From assembly GCF_050003625.1 (NCBI RefSeq), contig NC_134400.1, positions 64,170,241-64,234,240 of the forward strand: a stretch of 64,000 nt of DNA, in the 5' to 3' direction. Below are positions 45,912 to 57,279 of the stretch, one piece after another. The notes beneath the pieces are model-generated. The model saw nothing but the letters and a program-made list of their open reading frames with translations, searched no databases and was not told where the DNA came from. This stretch comes from Haematobia irritans. Taxonomy: Eukaryota; Arthropoda; Insecta; Diptera; Muscidae. Numbering within the stretch: the stretch's first letter is position 1; each line of letters starts with the position of its first letter. Both the position numbers and the translations under genes were made by a program.

Positions 45912-47531
45912 CTACTTCTGCAGGGGATTCGATGCTGCCGGGCCCGCTACCCCTCTCGTCGTGCCCGTTTGCTGGTTTCCCCTACATCTGGGACATTTCG
46001 GCTTCACCACGTTTTCCATCCCACAACCATAACAAAAGAGGTTACGAGTGGTCGAAAGGCAGTCCATAAATCCGTGGCCTTTTTCTTTGCAATTCCAGCA
46101 TGTATAATTTGCCTGACAAGAAATTGCCTCCACCTCGAATTCTGGCTGCTCTTCATAATCAATTGCATGAACTCGTGGAGCATACTGCCGATGTGTCTGC
46201 ATTGCTCGCCGTTGATTTATCAGCAATTGTTCTGCCTTTCGACACTCCTCCCTGAAATGTTGCAGGCCAAACATCCGAATTGGGAAAACCAAAGTTGCCA
46301 AGGTATGTTTGAGATTACCTTTCATCATTTCGATTAACATTGTTTCACTCATAGGTTCTCTCTGCTGATGATGAAGTTGTAGCATTGCATTGTAGTAATC
46401 TTCAAATGGCTCTTGTGGACCCTGTCGCCTGTCCATCATACGCCTTTGTACATCGAAGTCACTCTCAAATTTTCGGAATTGTGACAAGAACGCCTGTTTG
46501 AGATCCTCAAAACTGTGCACTCGCCCCAGACGTCTCTGCATCCAGTACCAGTCCTCAGCTGGACCCTCTAATAGTTGTGGAAATCTAATTAATACCTCCT
46601 CATCATCACAGGCATGGTCGTTCTTGAGCTGTTCTAGGCGGAAAATAAAATCTTCAGCTGTGATCGACTTGGATGTACCATCGAACTTGAGTCTCCACTT
46701 TTCAATGTCCACTTTCCTGTTATTGCGTGATGATGACGATGCTGGAACATATGGGGATTGTGCTGTATTTGGAAACGTCCGGGGCGGTGGAAATCGATTT
46801 TGTCCGCCTCCATTGTAGCCTTGATGGTATTGCTGTGCCGAATAGCCAACCGCTCCGAAATCTTCCGCTTGTGGTGGTGGGCCACCTACTGACTGATGTT
46901 GTATATTCTGAGTTGCCGATAGTCCCCTTGAATCTGACTGGAATCTCTCTTCGTTTCGTTGTGTGTTCCTTGTGACTGGTGGAACTTCTTGTGCTCGTAA
47001 ATTTTGAAGTGGTGGATTCTGTGGCAATGAATTTGTAGTTGTTTGATTTTGCATCAATGTATTTGGGCCGTTCGTAATACCAGTTAAGCTTTGCTGCACA
47101 AGCTGTGGTACAAGCTGCCGTAACCTTTCATCCAATAGTCGGATTAACTCCACTTGCCCCAACCCAATGGCAGAATCAATTACCGCATGTAATTGGTTGT
47201 CGGCGTGCGTATCAACAGGCCTTTGAGCACCAGCCTCCAAATTTCTATTCTCTCGCATTTGTCTTTGAATGTTAATTGCAGTCTCACTGTTAAAGTTGGG
47301 AGTATTTGGAGTACTGTTAATTCCCGACATCATTGTTGCATTGACAGATTGTGCTGGGCTAGACGTGGTCGATGTACTTGTTGTTATGGCCCCACTCATA
47401 GCCTGGGTGACAACCGCTCCAGTATTTGTAGCCATAGTAGTTACTACTGTAGTTGTAGTGGTTGATGGCATGGTTGAGCAGATGGGAACTGAATGCTCCT
47501 GATCGTAACTGGCTGTTCTCGTCCTAACCAT
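45912..47531 (-). CDS. Gag of Gypsy element 2, intact
   Basis: 539 codons from the ATG at 47531. It opens MVRTRTASYDQEH followed by a Thr-rich N-terminus, then a Gln/Pro-rich stretch. The capsid-like core starts at VDIEKWRLKFDGTSKSI and includes the RKFESDFDVQRRMMDRRQ block shared with element 1. The nucleocapsid is CWNCKEKGHGFMDC followed by CYGCGMENVVKPKCPRC. Unlike element 1 there is no frameshift here. The intact gag in an otherwise broken element could be chance or could reflect a Gag acting in trans; the sequence does not decide. Confidence 0.9.
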   Translation of the reverse strand: MVRTRTASYDQEHSVPICSTMPSTTTTTVVTTMATNTGAVVTQAMSGAITTSTSTTSSPAQSVNATMMSGINSTPNTPNFNSETAINIQRQMRENRNLEAGAQRPVDTHADNQLHAVIDSAIGLGQVELIRLLDERLRQLVPQLVQQSLTGITNGPNTLMQNQTTTNSLPQNPPLQNLRAQEVPPVTRNTQRNEERFQSDSRGLSATQNIQHQSVGGPPPQAEDFGAVGYSAQQYHQGYNGGGQNRFPPPRTFPNTAQSPYVPASSSSRNNRKVDIEKWRLKFDGTSKSITAEDFIFRLEQLKNDHACDDEEVLIRFPQLLEGPAEDWYWMQRRLGRVHSFEDLKQAFLSQFRKFESDFDVQRRMMDRRQGPQEPFEDYYNAMLQLHHQQREPMSETMLIEMMKGNLKHTLATLVFPIRMFGLQHFREECRKAEQLLINQRRAMQTHRQYAPRVHAIDYEEQPEFEVEAISCQANYTCWNCKEKGHGFMDCLSTTRNLFCYGCGMENVVKPKCPRCRGNQQTGTTRGVAGPAASNPLQK

Positions 47532-50129
47532 TTCAAACGGAATGACTAAGGTAATGTAATATTTTAAATAATTGTGCTCCTAATTTGATATTTTTATTTA
47601 ATTTACCTTATTTTGTTTTCAGGTATCTACATTTAAAAATTCTACTAAAAACTAAAACCAAAATCCAACAAAAATGAAAATTAATTAAAAATACTAAATC
47701 AAACAACAAATTAAAGTAATTAATGATAAAATTCAAAATTATAATAAAAAACACGAATCCTAAAATTAAATTAATAAAAAAACGAAATTGATAACAAAAA
47801 AAAAAATAATTAAAACTGTATACCCCCGTAAACTCAATATAAAAAAAAAACAATTCTACTTACTTAAAATTCAAACCCAAAATTGGTAATAATGATAACC
47901 CCATAAAACACTATTTGAAAGAAAAAAAATGAAATAAGTTGATCATTAAAATTAAATAAATAAATAAATTTAAAATTAAATAAATAAATAAAAAAAACTA
48001 ATAACAAAACTTAAATCTAAAACTGTTTAATCAAAAAAAAAATCACTATCACTGCTAAAAACAATAAAAATTCAATTCAAAACCAACCCAACACTATCAA
48101 ACCAAAAATTCATAAATGAAATTGAAAAACGTAATACCTAACAAGTAATTAAATAAAAGATAAAAAAATAACAAATAATAACAAAATGAAATGTAACAAA
48201 AATCTAAACAAAAAAATAATAATAGCACTTTATGAAAACCAGAAAATAAAAAAAAATATTGCTGAATCAAAATCAAAATGAACCAGAAACAAATCAAAAC
48301 TTAAACAAATAAATACCTAATAAAATAATCAAATGAAACATTTAGAAATAAAAAAATTAATGTAAAACTAAACGTCCAAACGTAATTTATAAAAAAAAAA
48401 AACCAAACCTTCAACTCAAAACTAAAACAAAATCAATCAATCAAAATTCAGTTTATAAAATAAAATAACTAAAAAAATTGTAAACCTAGTAATATAAAAA
48501 ATTAAAAATAAAAAAAAATAGATAACAAAAATTAAATTCAAAAAATTGAAATTGAATTGAAGAATAAATACTAAATAAATAAAAAAAACTAACAATAATA
48601 ACTCTAAAACAACTTTCAAAAACCAACAACAAATTTAATTAAATTTAAAATGATATGAATAAAAACAAAATAAATACAATGAATCAAAATGGAATGAAAT
48701 GAAATTAAGTGAATAAGAATGAATTGAATGATTATGAAATGAATAGAACTGCAATGAAATAACTAAAAATAATATGAAATGAATAAAAATATAAAGACAT
48801 GAAAAAAAAAATGAAAATAAATGAATTAAAATGAATGAAATGGAATGAAATAAATAACAAAAAATAAAATTAAATGAATAAAAATGAAATGTAATAACTC
48901 AAACTGAAATGAATAAATATGAAAACGAAATGGATAAAACTGAATGAAATAAAGAAATGAATAATAAGTAAAATCGAAAATATACCTAATAAAAACTATG
49001 AATAATAAATTAAAAACTAAATAGTAAATGAAAAAAAGTAATTTTTAACCCTAATATAAAATTAATGAACAAATAATTTATAAAAACCAAAAAAAAAAAA
49101 AATCTAAAAAAAAAATAAAACAAATGATAATAGATTGGATTTATTAAATTAATATCTTCGAATCCTAAAAATAACCTAAAATGAATTACTAGTTAAAATA
49201 ATAATAAAAGAAATTAAAATTTAAAAATCTACCTATAATTACTTTGAATTAAAATAAAAAAATTAACGAAAAAGTAAATTTGAAACGATATAAAAAAAAA
49301 AATAAATGTAATAAAATAAAATTTCGAATACAAAAAAATTCAAAACAAAATAATAATAATTCAATCTAATTCAATATCTTTCTCTTTCAGGACGCACACA
49401 CACTTCAATTTGAAATTTCTAAAACTCAAGTAAGTAATATTCACTAAACTAAAATACTAAAAATTCTGTCCTTTTTTTCAGACACTTTTGCTAAAATATC
49501 CAAAAATTGCTAACTAAATATCAATCAAAATCAGGAAAAGGCTTTCAAAGGTGATTCTTCAAACAGGTGAGTATCTGCAAACCAATAGGGTGGATTAATA
49601 ACAAGAAAATTCACATAACTCCAAAAATAACACAAATTTTCTGTCTATTTCTATTTTTACAGATACGTACTGATGGCATTTACAAATGATTAACCGGTAT
49701 TGTGTTACCCCCTTATAAACAAAAACCAAAAGGACAATGAAGAAACACAAAACACGAATTTCACCCACGACTCTTTTTGGTTGGCATATGTAAAGCTAAA
49801 AGTACACGGACGGACAGGTAAGTAAACACAATTTGGACTATTGAAACTATTACTATTGTTAATGATGGTATTTTCTTTTCCCAGGAAAACGTCGCAAACG
49901 ACAACTTAATCGAAAACCATTCTGCGTCGTGACTTACGCTCCCCTTTTGGAATCGACGAACAACTGACCACATTTGTTCCCACCCAGACTTCATATATCC
50001 GTTTATGGACACGCGATTTCGGACTCTTTAATCGGACTAAACATCGGGACCTACACAAACGAACACACGAGACAAGATCGGAAATTGTTGTGGTCAAAAA
50101 CATGCAGTGGTAAACCTGATTTCTCAGGC
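47532..50129 (-). other. 5' leader of Gypsy element 2, strongly A-biased on the plus strand
   Basis: A 2.6-kb untranslated segment between primer-binding site and gag. From 47631 to 49380 the plus strand is dominated by A, with little C and very little G, so the genomic RNA would be U-rich. All ORFs here are short products of this bias. Several GT-AG intron-like pairs occur on the plus strand: 47551-47622, 49430-49481, 49567-49662 and 49818-49884. Confidence 0.75.
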
Positions 50130-50147
50130 CCCATGTTGCGGGCGCCA
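50130..50147 (-). other. Primer-binding site of Gypsy element 2, tRNA-Lys type
   Basis: On the minus strand TGGCGCCCGCAACATGGG lies four bases (AAAA) inside the 5' LTR end. TGGCGCCC is the classic start of a lysine-tRNA primer site. The position fixes the LTR boundary. Confidence 0.8.
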
Positions 50148-50151
50148 TTTT

Positions 50152-51818
50152 TGTCACAGCCCGGAGGCTACTGCCATCTGGAGGGAGGAACCGAGTTGCC
50201 GTACGCTGGTTGCTGATCGGTGTTGCCGGCTTTTGGCTCAGTCTATGGGGCGCGGTTCATTGGCAACTCAGTCCTCTGGCAGCTGACAAAAAAACAAAAC
50301 ATTCAACCAGCTTTGGAGGACAGCACAAAGACCAACAAGTACGTATCACAAAAATTAACATCCACAGAACTTACCACCCATATTGGCTTGCCGGCATGCC
50401 GGTTTTCCAAGGCATGCCGTGGCCTGACCCTCCCCAACCATGGTGTCCCCGTGGCCCATCAACTCGGGACACCCCAAATGCTACTCACCTGTTCTTCAAA
50501 TCACCTTTTACCTTCCCCTTTTAAACTCCCCTATTCCTCCATATTTAAATTCATTTTTACACGCCAATATTTCAATTCATAACGTTATAAAAGTTTTAAG
50601 GTTTTATTGAAACTAACTCTAACAATATTTTCTATTTAAAACAAAAGCCAAAAACAAAATATATAAAAATTCTATTACTAATTATTGTTTTTCTTTTATT
50701 TTCCAGGAATAACTGATGAAACCGTATTCCTCCCTTTTCGTTTCCTGTATTTTCCATCCGTCCGTCAAGGTAAGGTAAGTATAGCGTAACATCAACCAGT
50801 ATAACTTTCTGTCAATAAACTAGATCTTGTTTTCATTTATTTTCTAGCATTCTTCATTGGTCCATTCCAGGTCTTATGGGGAGCACATTATACATATCAC
50901 TGGTGGACACAATTCACCAGTCCTTAAATTACTAAACCAAGTCCTAGGGTGAGCTCAGCCTAACACTATTGCCCAAATACGGCACTATTTAAACTTCCCA
51001 GGCGTTAATGTAATCCCCCTAACAGACTATAGATAAACTAGTGAATCTAGATAAAAATTCAATTATTAATGAATCTCTTTTTCCCCGTTTTATTCACAGA
51101 AGTTTAATGTACAAGTCCGTCCGTCCGTCAAGGTCTAAATCATGTACCTGTCCAAGTTCGTGTCAGACAAAAGAAAAGGAAACATTCACGGTACCTGGGC
51201 GCTGTAGGATGACCAGCGCAACGCAATTACACCCAACTGAAGATGATGACAACGATGATTGATACCAACGCCTAGCAATGGATGGAAATGGGTCACAAGG
51301 GTCATCAGAATCCTGTCTGCCGGGAACGCTCGGGGCCGCAAATGAGGTGTTAAATGGAGGTGGACGTTCGGTGAGTATAGCAATGGTTTAGATTGATGGT
51401 TTTCCTTTTTATTTAAAATGTCTTTCTTTCTTTTTTTCAGGTTGTCTTTTTTTATATTTTACAATTTATTTCTTTTTATTATAGTCTATTTGCCTTTTCC
51501 TTTTATTAAAGTTCTCCTTCTTCTTGTTTCCTTTCGTTACAGGTTACTTATAATTTAGCATTTAAGATTAGCTTTTAAGTTTGTTCACTTTTCTTTTAAT
51601 TTTTAAATTGTATTGTACTTTTCTTTTAGCTTTTAAGTTTAGTTTTAAGTCTATTTTAACTTTTCTTCTTCAATGTATAAGTTTAGCATTAGGACTATTT
51701 CACAGTAGCATCTAATCTTGCCAATATTTAGCACAATAAACAGTTTCATTTGCCAATAATAAAGATAAACATTTGTTTATATTTGTTTCGATTGTCTTGT
51801 GTTTTTATTTACACGACA
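50152..51818 (-). repeat. 5' LTR of Gypsy element 2 (1,667 bp)
   Basis: Delimited on the minus strand by TGTCGTGTAAATAAAAACAC at 51818 and GGGCTGTGACA at 50152, giving TGTC...GACA inverted ends, with the primer-binding site adjacent. It is GC-richer than the leader in its 50150-50500 part and pyrimidine-rich on the plus strand in 51400-51720. The plus strand contains intron-like pairs 50770-50847 and 51371-51440 and AATAAA signals at about 51735 and 51757, which are antisense to the element. No second LTR is available for dating. Confidence 0.75.
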
Positions 51819-52233
51819 TTTGGGTACATTCGGCAGACTTTCACAACTTCAAAAAAACAACCGCACTTTCTTTCAACCATCAACCTCACTCGCTCGCGTC
51901 CAAAACCAGAATAATCTGACGCTTCAATCATCAAAACCTCCATTATTGACGCTCCATTCGCCATCATCCCAAGCTTTCCCAGCCATTTTTCTTCCCAATT
52001 TCCAAAACACCATTGAAACCAATCATCTGTCTGTCATAACTGCACACAGAATTTATACTGTCATCTATCCTCTCTCCCTCTGCCTATTTCCTCATGCAAC
52101 CGGTAGATGGCGCTGGCCTCCATAGTATTACCAATTAAACTAGTGTGCGCACATGACAGTTCATAATACTTCATACATTTCCTGTAGATAAATTTTGACA
52201 AAATTTTCTATAGAAATAAAATTTTGACAGTTT
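51819..52233. other. Flank between LTR and the next element
   Basis: No gene recognised. It contains a short TTTTCTATAGAAATAAAATTTTGACA filler unit at 52187-52228, immediately before the AGGCCGG end. Confidence 0.5.
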
Positions 52234-53040
52234 AGGCCGGTACTCTGTTCGGTTTTCGCGTTGAAACTCCATACAAAATTCAAAATGCGAAAAACTAGCG
52301 AAATTTTTCCATTTGTGGTACTTTGTTTTTTCGAGTTGAAAAACTGACGTTTATAGCATGGCGCCATTTGCAATGTGAATTAAGAAATAATTTATTTATT
52401 AAAACTATTTGTGTGGGTTTATAACACAAACACGGATTATATTTTTGTTCCGAAACTATACAAAGGATCAAAGGAGTAGCAGATCAATTTCCCAAGGAAA
52501 ATAAAATGTTTATTAGTATATAGTATAGTATATTTTTTATTTGAGACTTATTCATTTCGATTACATTGTTGATGTGGACTTATCGATAAGTTATAGTAAA
52601 CACGGTTTTTAATGTAATACAGCAACTTGCTTCATAGTAAATATATCGATTGTGCGTATATTGCACATTGGATGAATGAAAATAAGGCTTGGTCTAGACC
52701 TTTACTGTTTCTTGCAGAGCATGAATGTCTGCGTTTATAATAAATAATCTACAACTACAAAACACTTAAAACGAGATAACAACTTGTGTGTTAGCTACGA
52801 ACGCTAATACAGTAACATTTATAGAAAAGGTAAGTAATTATACATTAATATCACAGATTAAATCGAATATGCATAAGCATAATGTAGGTACGTTTGTGTT
52901 AAAGGTAAGTAAGTGAATTTTGGCGATTCATGTTTTTGTTTTTTTTTTTTATATAGAACTAATGATCTAAATAAAATATATATGAGCATGTTTCTTTCTA
53001 TGACTAGTTTATAGTAAAAAGAAATTAACATAATTATTAA

Positions 53041-55947
53041 CTATCCTCTATGCGTTCCAGGTGTTGTTTGCTGGAAAAACTGCGGCAAAGTGTGATTGGC
53101 TGATTCATTGTCCAGGTTTTCATTGATGATGGCAACGGATGATAGATATTTAGAATCAGACCAGTTAGAGTATTCTTCAATGTTATAAATTGTGCTCAAC
53201 AGTTCATTTTCGTGAGTAGCAAGCCTCTCAATAAATGTTCGCTGGAGGTTGAATGCGTATCTGCATAGAGGTTGAATTCCAGATATTTCATAAATATGGG
53301 AATTCGAGAATTTTTTTTCGCGGCTTTGATAATGCTTGTTGACACATTTTCTCAAGACTTTCCGTTCGAGGATCTCCAATTCATTAGCCACTGTCGGGGA
53401 GATAGTGAACCAGATTGGAAATCCGTATATCAAGATTGGTCTTATGGCTACTTTATAAAGTAGGAGTTTTGTTTTTTGAGGTAAGTATTTGTTTCCCAGA
53501 ATGTAGGAGAATGATCCTAGTACACGCTTTGTCTTTTTCAGTGTTGCTCGTGCATGTGTGTTAAACTTTAGCAAGTTGTCGAATGTGACTCCCAGATATT
53601 TTATTTCGGTCTCGAAGGGAATTTCGATGCCATTTAGCGTGAGTTTGAGTGTTTTGCTTTCCGGGACTACAAACCTGGGACATTTACCAGATGCATTTCT
53701 TATGCATATCGCTTCAGATTTTGATGCATTAATTGTTATACCCCATTTTTCGTAGTATTCATTGATGAGTTTGAGATGGTCAAATGCTTTATCCAATGCA
53801 TCCGCCGGAGAGGAGCTGTGGGCATAAATCAAACAATCATCAGCATAAAGAATCGCCTGTGATTCAGCATGAGTGTGTGGAAAATCATTCAGGAAGATGT
53901 TGAAAAGATATGGAGCCAGTACGCTTCCTTGAGGTACCCCGCTGTTTGCCTCGCCTAGACTGGAGGATGTACCTTGAATATTTACAAAGAATTTCCGGTT
54001 CGTGAAATAGCTGGTAAGAATTTTCACAATGAATGGATCAGTATCCAGTCCAGCAAGTTTATACAAAATTCCCATGTGACATACTGTGTCGAACGCTTTC
54101 TGAATGTCAAGTGCAATGGCAACAGTACATTTTTTGCTATTGAGGTTTGAAATGATATCATTATGGAATTTTAAAAGTGCATGCTGGGTGGAATGATTTT
54201 TTCTGAAGCCAAATTGGAAATTTGATATTGGATCAATTATGTAATCATTTGTAATTTTCTCTTTTAGTACATGTTCAAAAAGTTTTCCAATATTAGATAA
54301 GAGAGAGATTGGCCGGAAGTCTGCTGGTTCAGCGCTATCAGATTTTTTCTTGATCGGCAATATTTTTGCAATTTTCCACACTGAGGGAAAATATCCATTA
54401 TTTATACAGTGATTAAATATAAATGTAAGTATTTTTAATGTCGTACTGGGAAATTTTTTAATAATAAAGTTTGAGATTTCATCAATACCAGTCGACTTTT
54501 TATTATTTATGCGTTGTATTATATTCCCGATCTGCTCCATGTTTGTAAAATGTAAGCTATCAGAATTTTGAGATGCATTTAGGTTATTATCAAATGAGTA
54601 AATATGTGGAGTTGTAGCCCTGAGATAAGCAGGTACTTTTGTGTAAAAATCCGAGATTGGATTAGGGGGGGTTGTGCTCCGGAAGACAGTAGTGTAATAT
54701 TGCTGGAAATGATTTGCTATTTCATTGTGATTTGTGGAAATATTGTCATTGATATTGATATGACTGCAAAATGGGGATTTTATTTTCCCCGTTATTTGGT
54801 AAATTTCCTTGAAGGCGGACGGACCAGGTTTGATGTTTTGTAGTTTTTGGTTAAATTTTTCAGCTTGCTCAATGTTAACTGATTCCTTAATTATTATTTT
54901 TAATAGCTGGATTTGTTTCGAGAAAATGGTATACTCACTACTCAATCTGTTTCCGGTACGGTGAAATATGTTTTTCAGTTGTTTTTGCCAGTTATGTTTA
55001 ATTTTGAAAAGTTTTTTTGTTCTTTCCGACAGCGGGAATTTATTATTGGTGATTTGAATTTGTTGAGAGTGTGAATTATGTATTCTTTTGTAACTTTCAT
55101 TGAATTCTTCAATTAAGTTATCGATTTCAGTATTGTTCAGATTGTTGTTGTGTTGAGGCATTAATTGAATAGAGGAAAGATCCATATCTCTGCGAAAATT
55201 GTTCCAGTTTGTGTTTTTATAAGAGGTGATGGTAATTGGAGCTCTCAATAAAAGACCAGAATGTTCAAATGATAGGGTAAGTTTAAGTGGAAAATGATCT
55301 GAGAATGATGATAAAGTTGAAATTGTATAATTTGTTCCATTTCCACTGATCAGATGAGAACTAACTAAAAAATGATCAAGATAGGATGGACCATTCGGGT
55401 ATGATGGCGAAGAATCACATAACCTGGCGACATCCAATGTATGATTTTCCAGCCAATTGAACAGAATTTTACCATTTGAATTCTCGACTACATCGCCCCA
55501 AGCCGGATTTCTTGAATTAAGATCACCGCCAAGTATAAATGCATCAAAGTTCTGACAAAGATTCAGTAATTTTTCCAAGTCAGATTCTAACGACTGAACT
55601 GGGTGATTGCAAGGAATATACACAGACCCAAGCAAATATCTTTTCCTTATATTATTACAGGACGATTCAACTTTTATGAAGGAGGCTTTGAAACCAACAT
55701 CATTTAAATAAACTCTCTCATAATGAAATGTATTTTTTACAACAACAGCAACACCTAATGGTGAGTTATCGTATACTAAATTATATCCATTTATTTGTGG
55801 TCTTCTATTTCTTTTCAGATGGCATTCCTGGATGAAGCCAATGTCAATATTGTTGTGCAGTAGGGTATTCTTAAGGTCAATCTGTCTACTGGTATCAACC
55901 AGAGATCTTATATTAAAAGTTAAAAAATGTATGGATCTATGGTCCAT
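53041..55947 (-). CDS. Jockey-type ORF2: endonuclease and reverse transcriptase
   Basis: 968 codons, uninterrupted. AP-endonuclease motifs in order: TFNIRSLVD, IQECHLKRNRR, YIPCNHP, GGDLNSRNPAWG, YLDHFLVSS and SFSDHFPLKL. RT follows with FRPISLLSNIGKLFEH, FQFGFRKNHSTQHAL, ALDIQKAFDTVCHMG, SGVPQGSVLAPYLFNIF and catalytic YADDCLIYA, then thumb and a C-terminal region with the usual KRVLGSFSYILGNKY block. All catalytic residues are present, so the enzyme could be active, but its ORF1 partner is broken. Confidence 0.94.
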   Translation of the reverse strand: MDHRSIHFLTFNIRSLVDTSRQIDLKNTLLHNNIDIGFIQECHLKRNRRPQINGYNLVYDNSPLGVAVVVKNTFHYERVYLNDVGFKASFIKVESSCNNIRKRYLLGSVYIPCNHPVQSLESDLEKLLNLCQNFDAFILGGDLNSRNPAWGDVVENSNGKILFNWLENHTLDVARLCDSSPSYPNGPSYLDHFLVSSHLISGNGTNYTISTLSSFSDHFPLKLTLSFEHSGLLLRAPITITSYKNTNWNNFRRDMDLSSIQLMPQHNNNLNNTEIDNLIEEFNESYKRIHNSHSQQIQITNNKFPLSERTKKLFKIKHNWQKQLKNIFHRTGNRLSSEYTIFSKQIQLLKIIIKESVNIEQAEKFNQKLQNIKPGPSAFKEIYQITGKIKSPFCSHININDNISTNHNEIANHFQQYYTTVFRSTTPPNPISDFYTKVPAYLRATTPHIYSFDNNLNASQNSDSLHFTNMEQIGNIIQRINNKKSTGIDEISNFIIKKFPSTTLKILTFIFNHCINNGYFPSVWKIAKILPIKKKSDSAEPADFRPISLLSNIGKLFEHVLKEKITNDYIIDPISNFQFGFRKNHSTQHALLKFHNDIISNLNSKKCTVAIALDIQKAFDTVCHMGILYKLAGLDTDPFIVKILTSYFTNRKFFVNIQGTSSSLGEANSGVPQGSVLAPYLFNIFLNDFPHTHAESQAILYADDCLIYAHSSSPADALDKAFDHLKLINEYYEKWGITINASKSEAICIRNASGKCPRFVVPESKTLKLTLNGIEIPFETEIKYLGVTFDNLLKFNTHARATLKKTKRVLGSFSYILGNKYLPQKTKLLLYKVAIRPILIYGFPIWFTISPTVANELEILERKVLRKCVNKHYQSREKKFSNSHIYEISGIQPLCRYAFNLQRTFIERLATHENELLSTIYNIEEYSNWSDSKYLSSVAIINENLDNESANHTLPQFFQQTTPGTHRG

Positions 55948-57279
55948 ATTTAGTTTTAATTTTGTTAAGAATACGAATAAATTCAGTTTTGGCTTCCGCT
56001 TTATTCATTTTTGAGTATTCAGACATGAATATGTTTACCTCCTGCTCAATTGTTAGTTCTTCTGGTTCAAGGAAAAGTGAACTCAGTCTCATAAATTGCT
56101 CTATAATAGAGGGTTTTTGTGTTGTCTGACCCTGCACAGGATGTGACTTGAAAAGACTTGCAAAACTTTGCTCGGGAATGATATTTGATACACCAATTGC
56201 TTTTTGTACATTGCTTCTTGCAATGGAACGTTCTTCTATTGCTTTGGCAATACTTTGTTTTCTGGCTGCTGCATATTTTTTGTAAGTGGGGCAGCCTCGC
56301 CAGTTTGCGGGGTGTCCCGACTCTTTGCAATTATTGCAAAATGGTTCTTTATTATCTTCTCTCTTTCGTTGACATTCACCAGGGTTATGATCTTGATCAC
56401 ATTTCACGCATCTGTACCCCGAATTGCAATTTTTTGAGGTGTGACCCCATCTCTGACATCGGCGACACTGTATGTCTTCCCCTTTTTTTTGGTTTCTCCC
56501 ATTCAATTATTTGACTTTGTAGTGCGTTTATTTTAGAAACGTCACTCAATGTTTTACCTGGAAATAGTGATACAAGAAAAAGTCCGGTATCAATATTATT
56601 CTTTATGGAATTTGGGGTAGTGAATTTGACTACGCTTGCCACAGTGTCGGGAACAATAGTATTCAGTTCAGCTACAATTTCTCCAGTGTCAGTATCTGGA
56701 GTGAGGCCTCTAATTATTAGAGATGTTTGTTTCAGTTCTTTCGGTGTGAAAGAATATGAATGTATGTTTTTCTCCCTTAGGATTGCCATCATTGATGCAT
56801 GAACAGTCACATCTGAAAAGTAAAGCTTGCTTTTATTTTTGTTGATGTTTTTAATTTTGAAAGAAAATGTCGGTATTGTGTTACGAAGAGTGTCAACAAG
56901 AGTTTTTATGTTAACATTATAAATGATAATGGGTGGACACCATTTTGGTTTTTGTGTTGTTGTTAATGTTGTTTTTGGTGGGGGCTTGTGCACTTGTACT
57001 GGGACTTCCAATATTGACATCTGCTAACACTCCTAGGATGCCAAACCTGTTCTGGTCAGTGGGTTTGTAGTTTTTTAATTTTTCTGACAGGTCGGGAATT
57101 ACGATATCTGGCGATGTTATTGCTTTTTCAAGCCTTTGTCTTTTGCGATCATTCGATTGTAGTCTGATTTGATCGTTGTTATTGTTACCGGCAATGATAG
57201 CCTGTTGATGATGATTTGTTGGGGGTATTTCTACCTCAGCTACATCAAACTCCATGTCTTGTGGGATACGGCCAGGCAT
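55937..57279 (-). pseudogene. Jockey-type ORF1 (CCHC RNA-binding protein), two frameshifts
   Basis: The N-terminal part (57279-56917, MPGRIPQDMEFDV...) shifts at about 56980-57020 into the middle part (to 56397: VDTLRNTIPTFSFKIKNI, an RRM-like block with KELKQTSLIIRGL), then shifts again at about 56480-56500 into the C-terminal part (56506-55937). The latter has three zinc knuckles (CRRCQRWGHTSKNC, CVKCDQDHNPGEC, CNNCKESGHPANWRGC). It overlaps ORF2 by 11 bases, the normal Jockey arrangement. Role in a live element: nucleic-acid chaperone and RNP formation. Confidence 0.9.

Larger units (their letters stand above)
42141..51818 (-). mobile_element. Ty3/Gypsy LTR retrotransposon 2 (sister of element 1), degraded
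   Basis: Minus strand, right to left: 5' LTR (50152-51818), primer-binding site (50130-50147), 2.6-kb AT-rich leader, gag, protease, RT-RNase H-integrase, then about 360 bp of 3' noncoding sequence before the LINE. No 3' LTR is seen. It is either removed or lies beyond the LINE, although the DNA left of the LINE does not match the 5' LTR. The coding part has at least four frameshifts and one nonsense codon. Most protein blocks align with element 1, which dates both to one lineage but not to a recent duplication. Confidence 0.87.

Noticed and set aside
49906..50582. Several ORFs near the right end of Gypsy element 2
   Set aside because: They overlap the primer-binding site and LTR; no protein family is recognisable and frames conflict on both strands.
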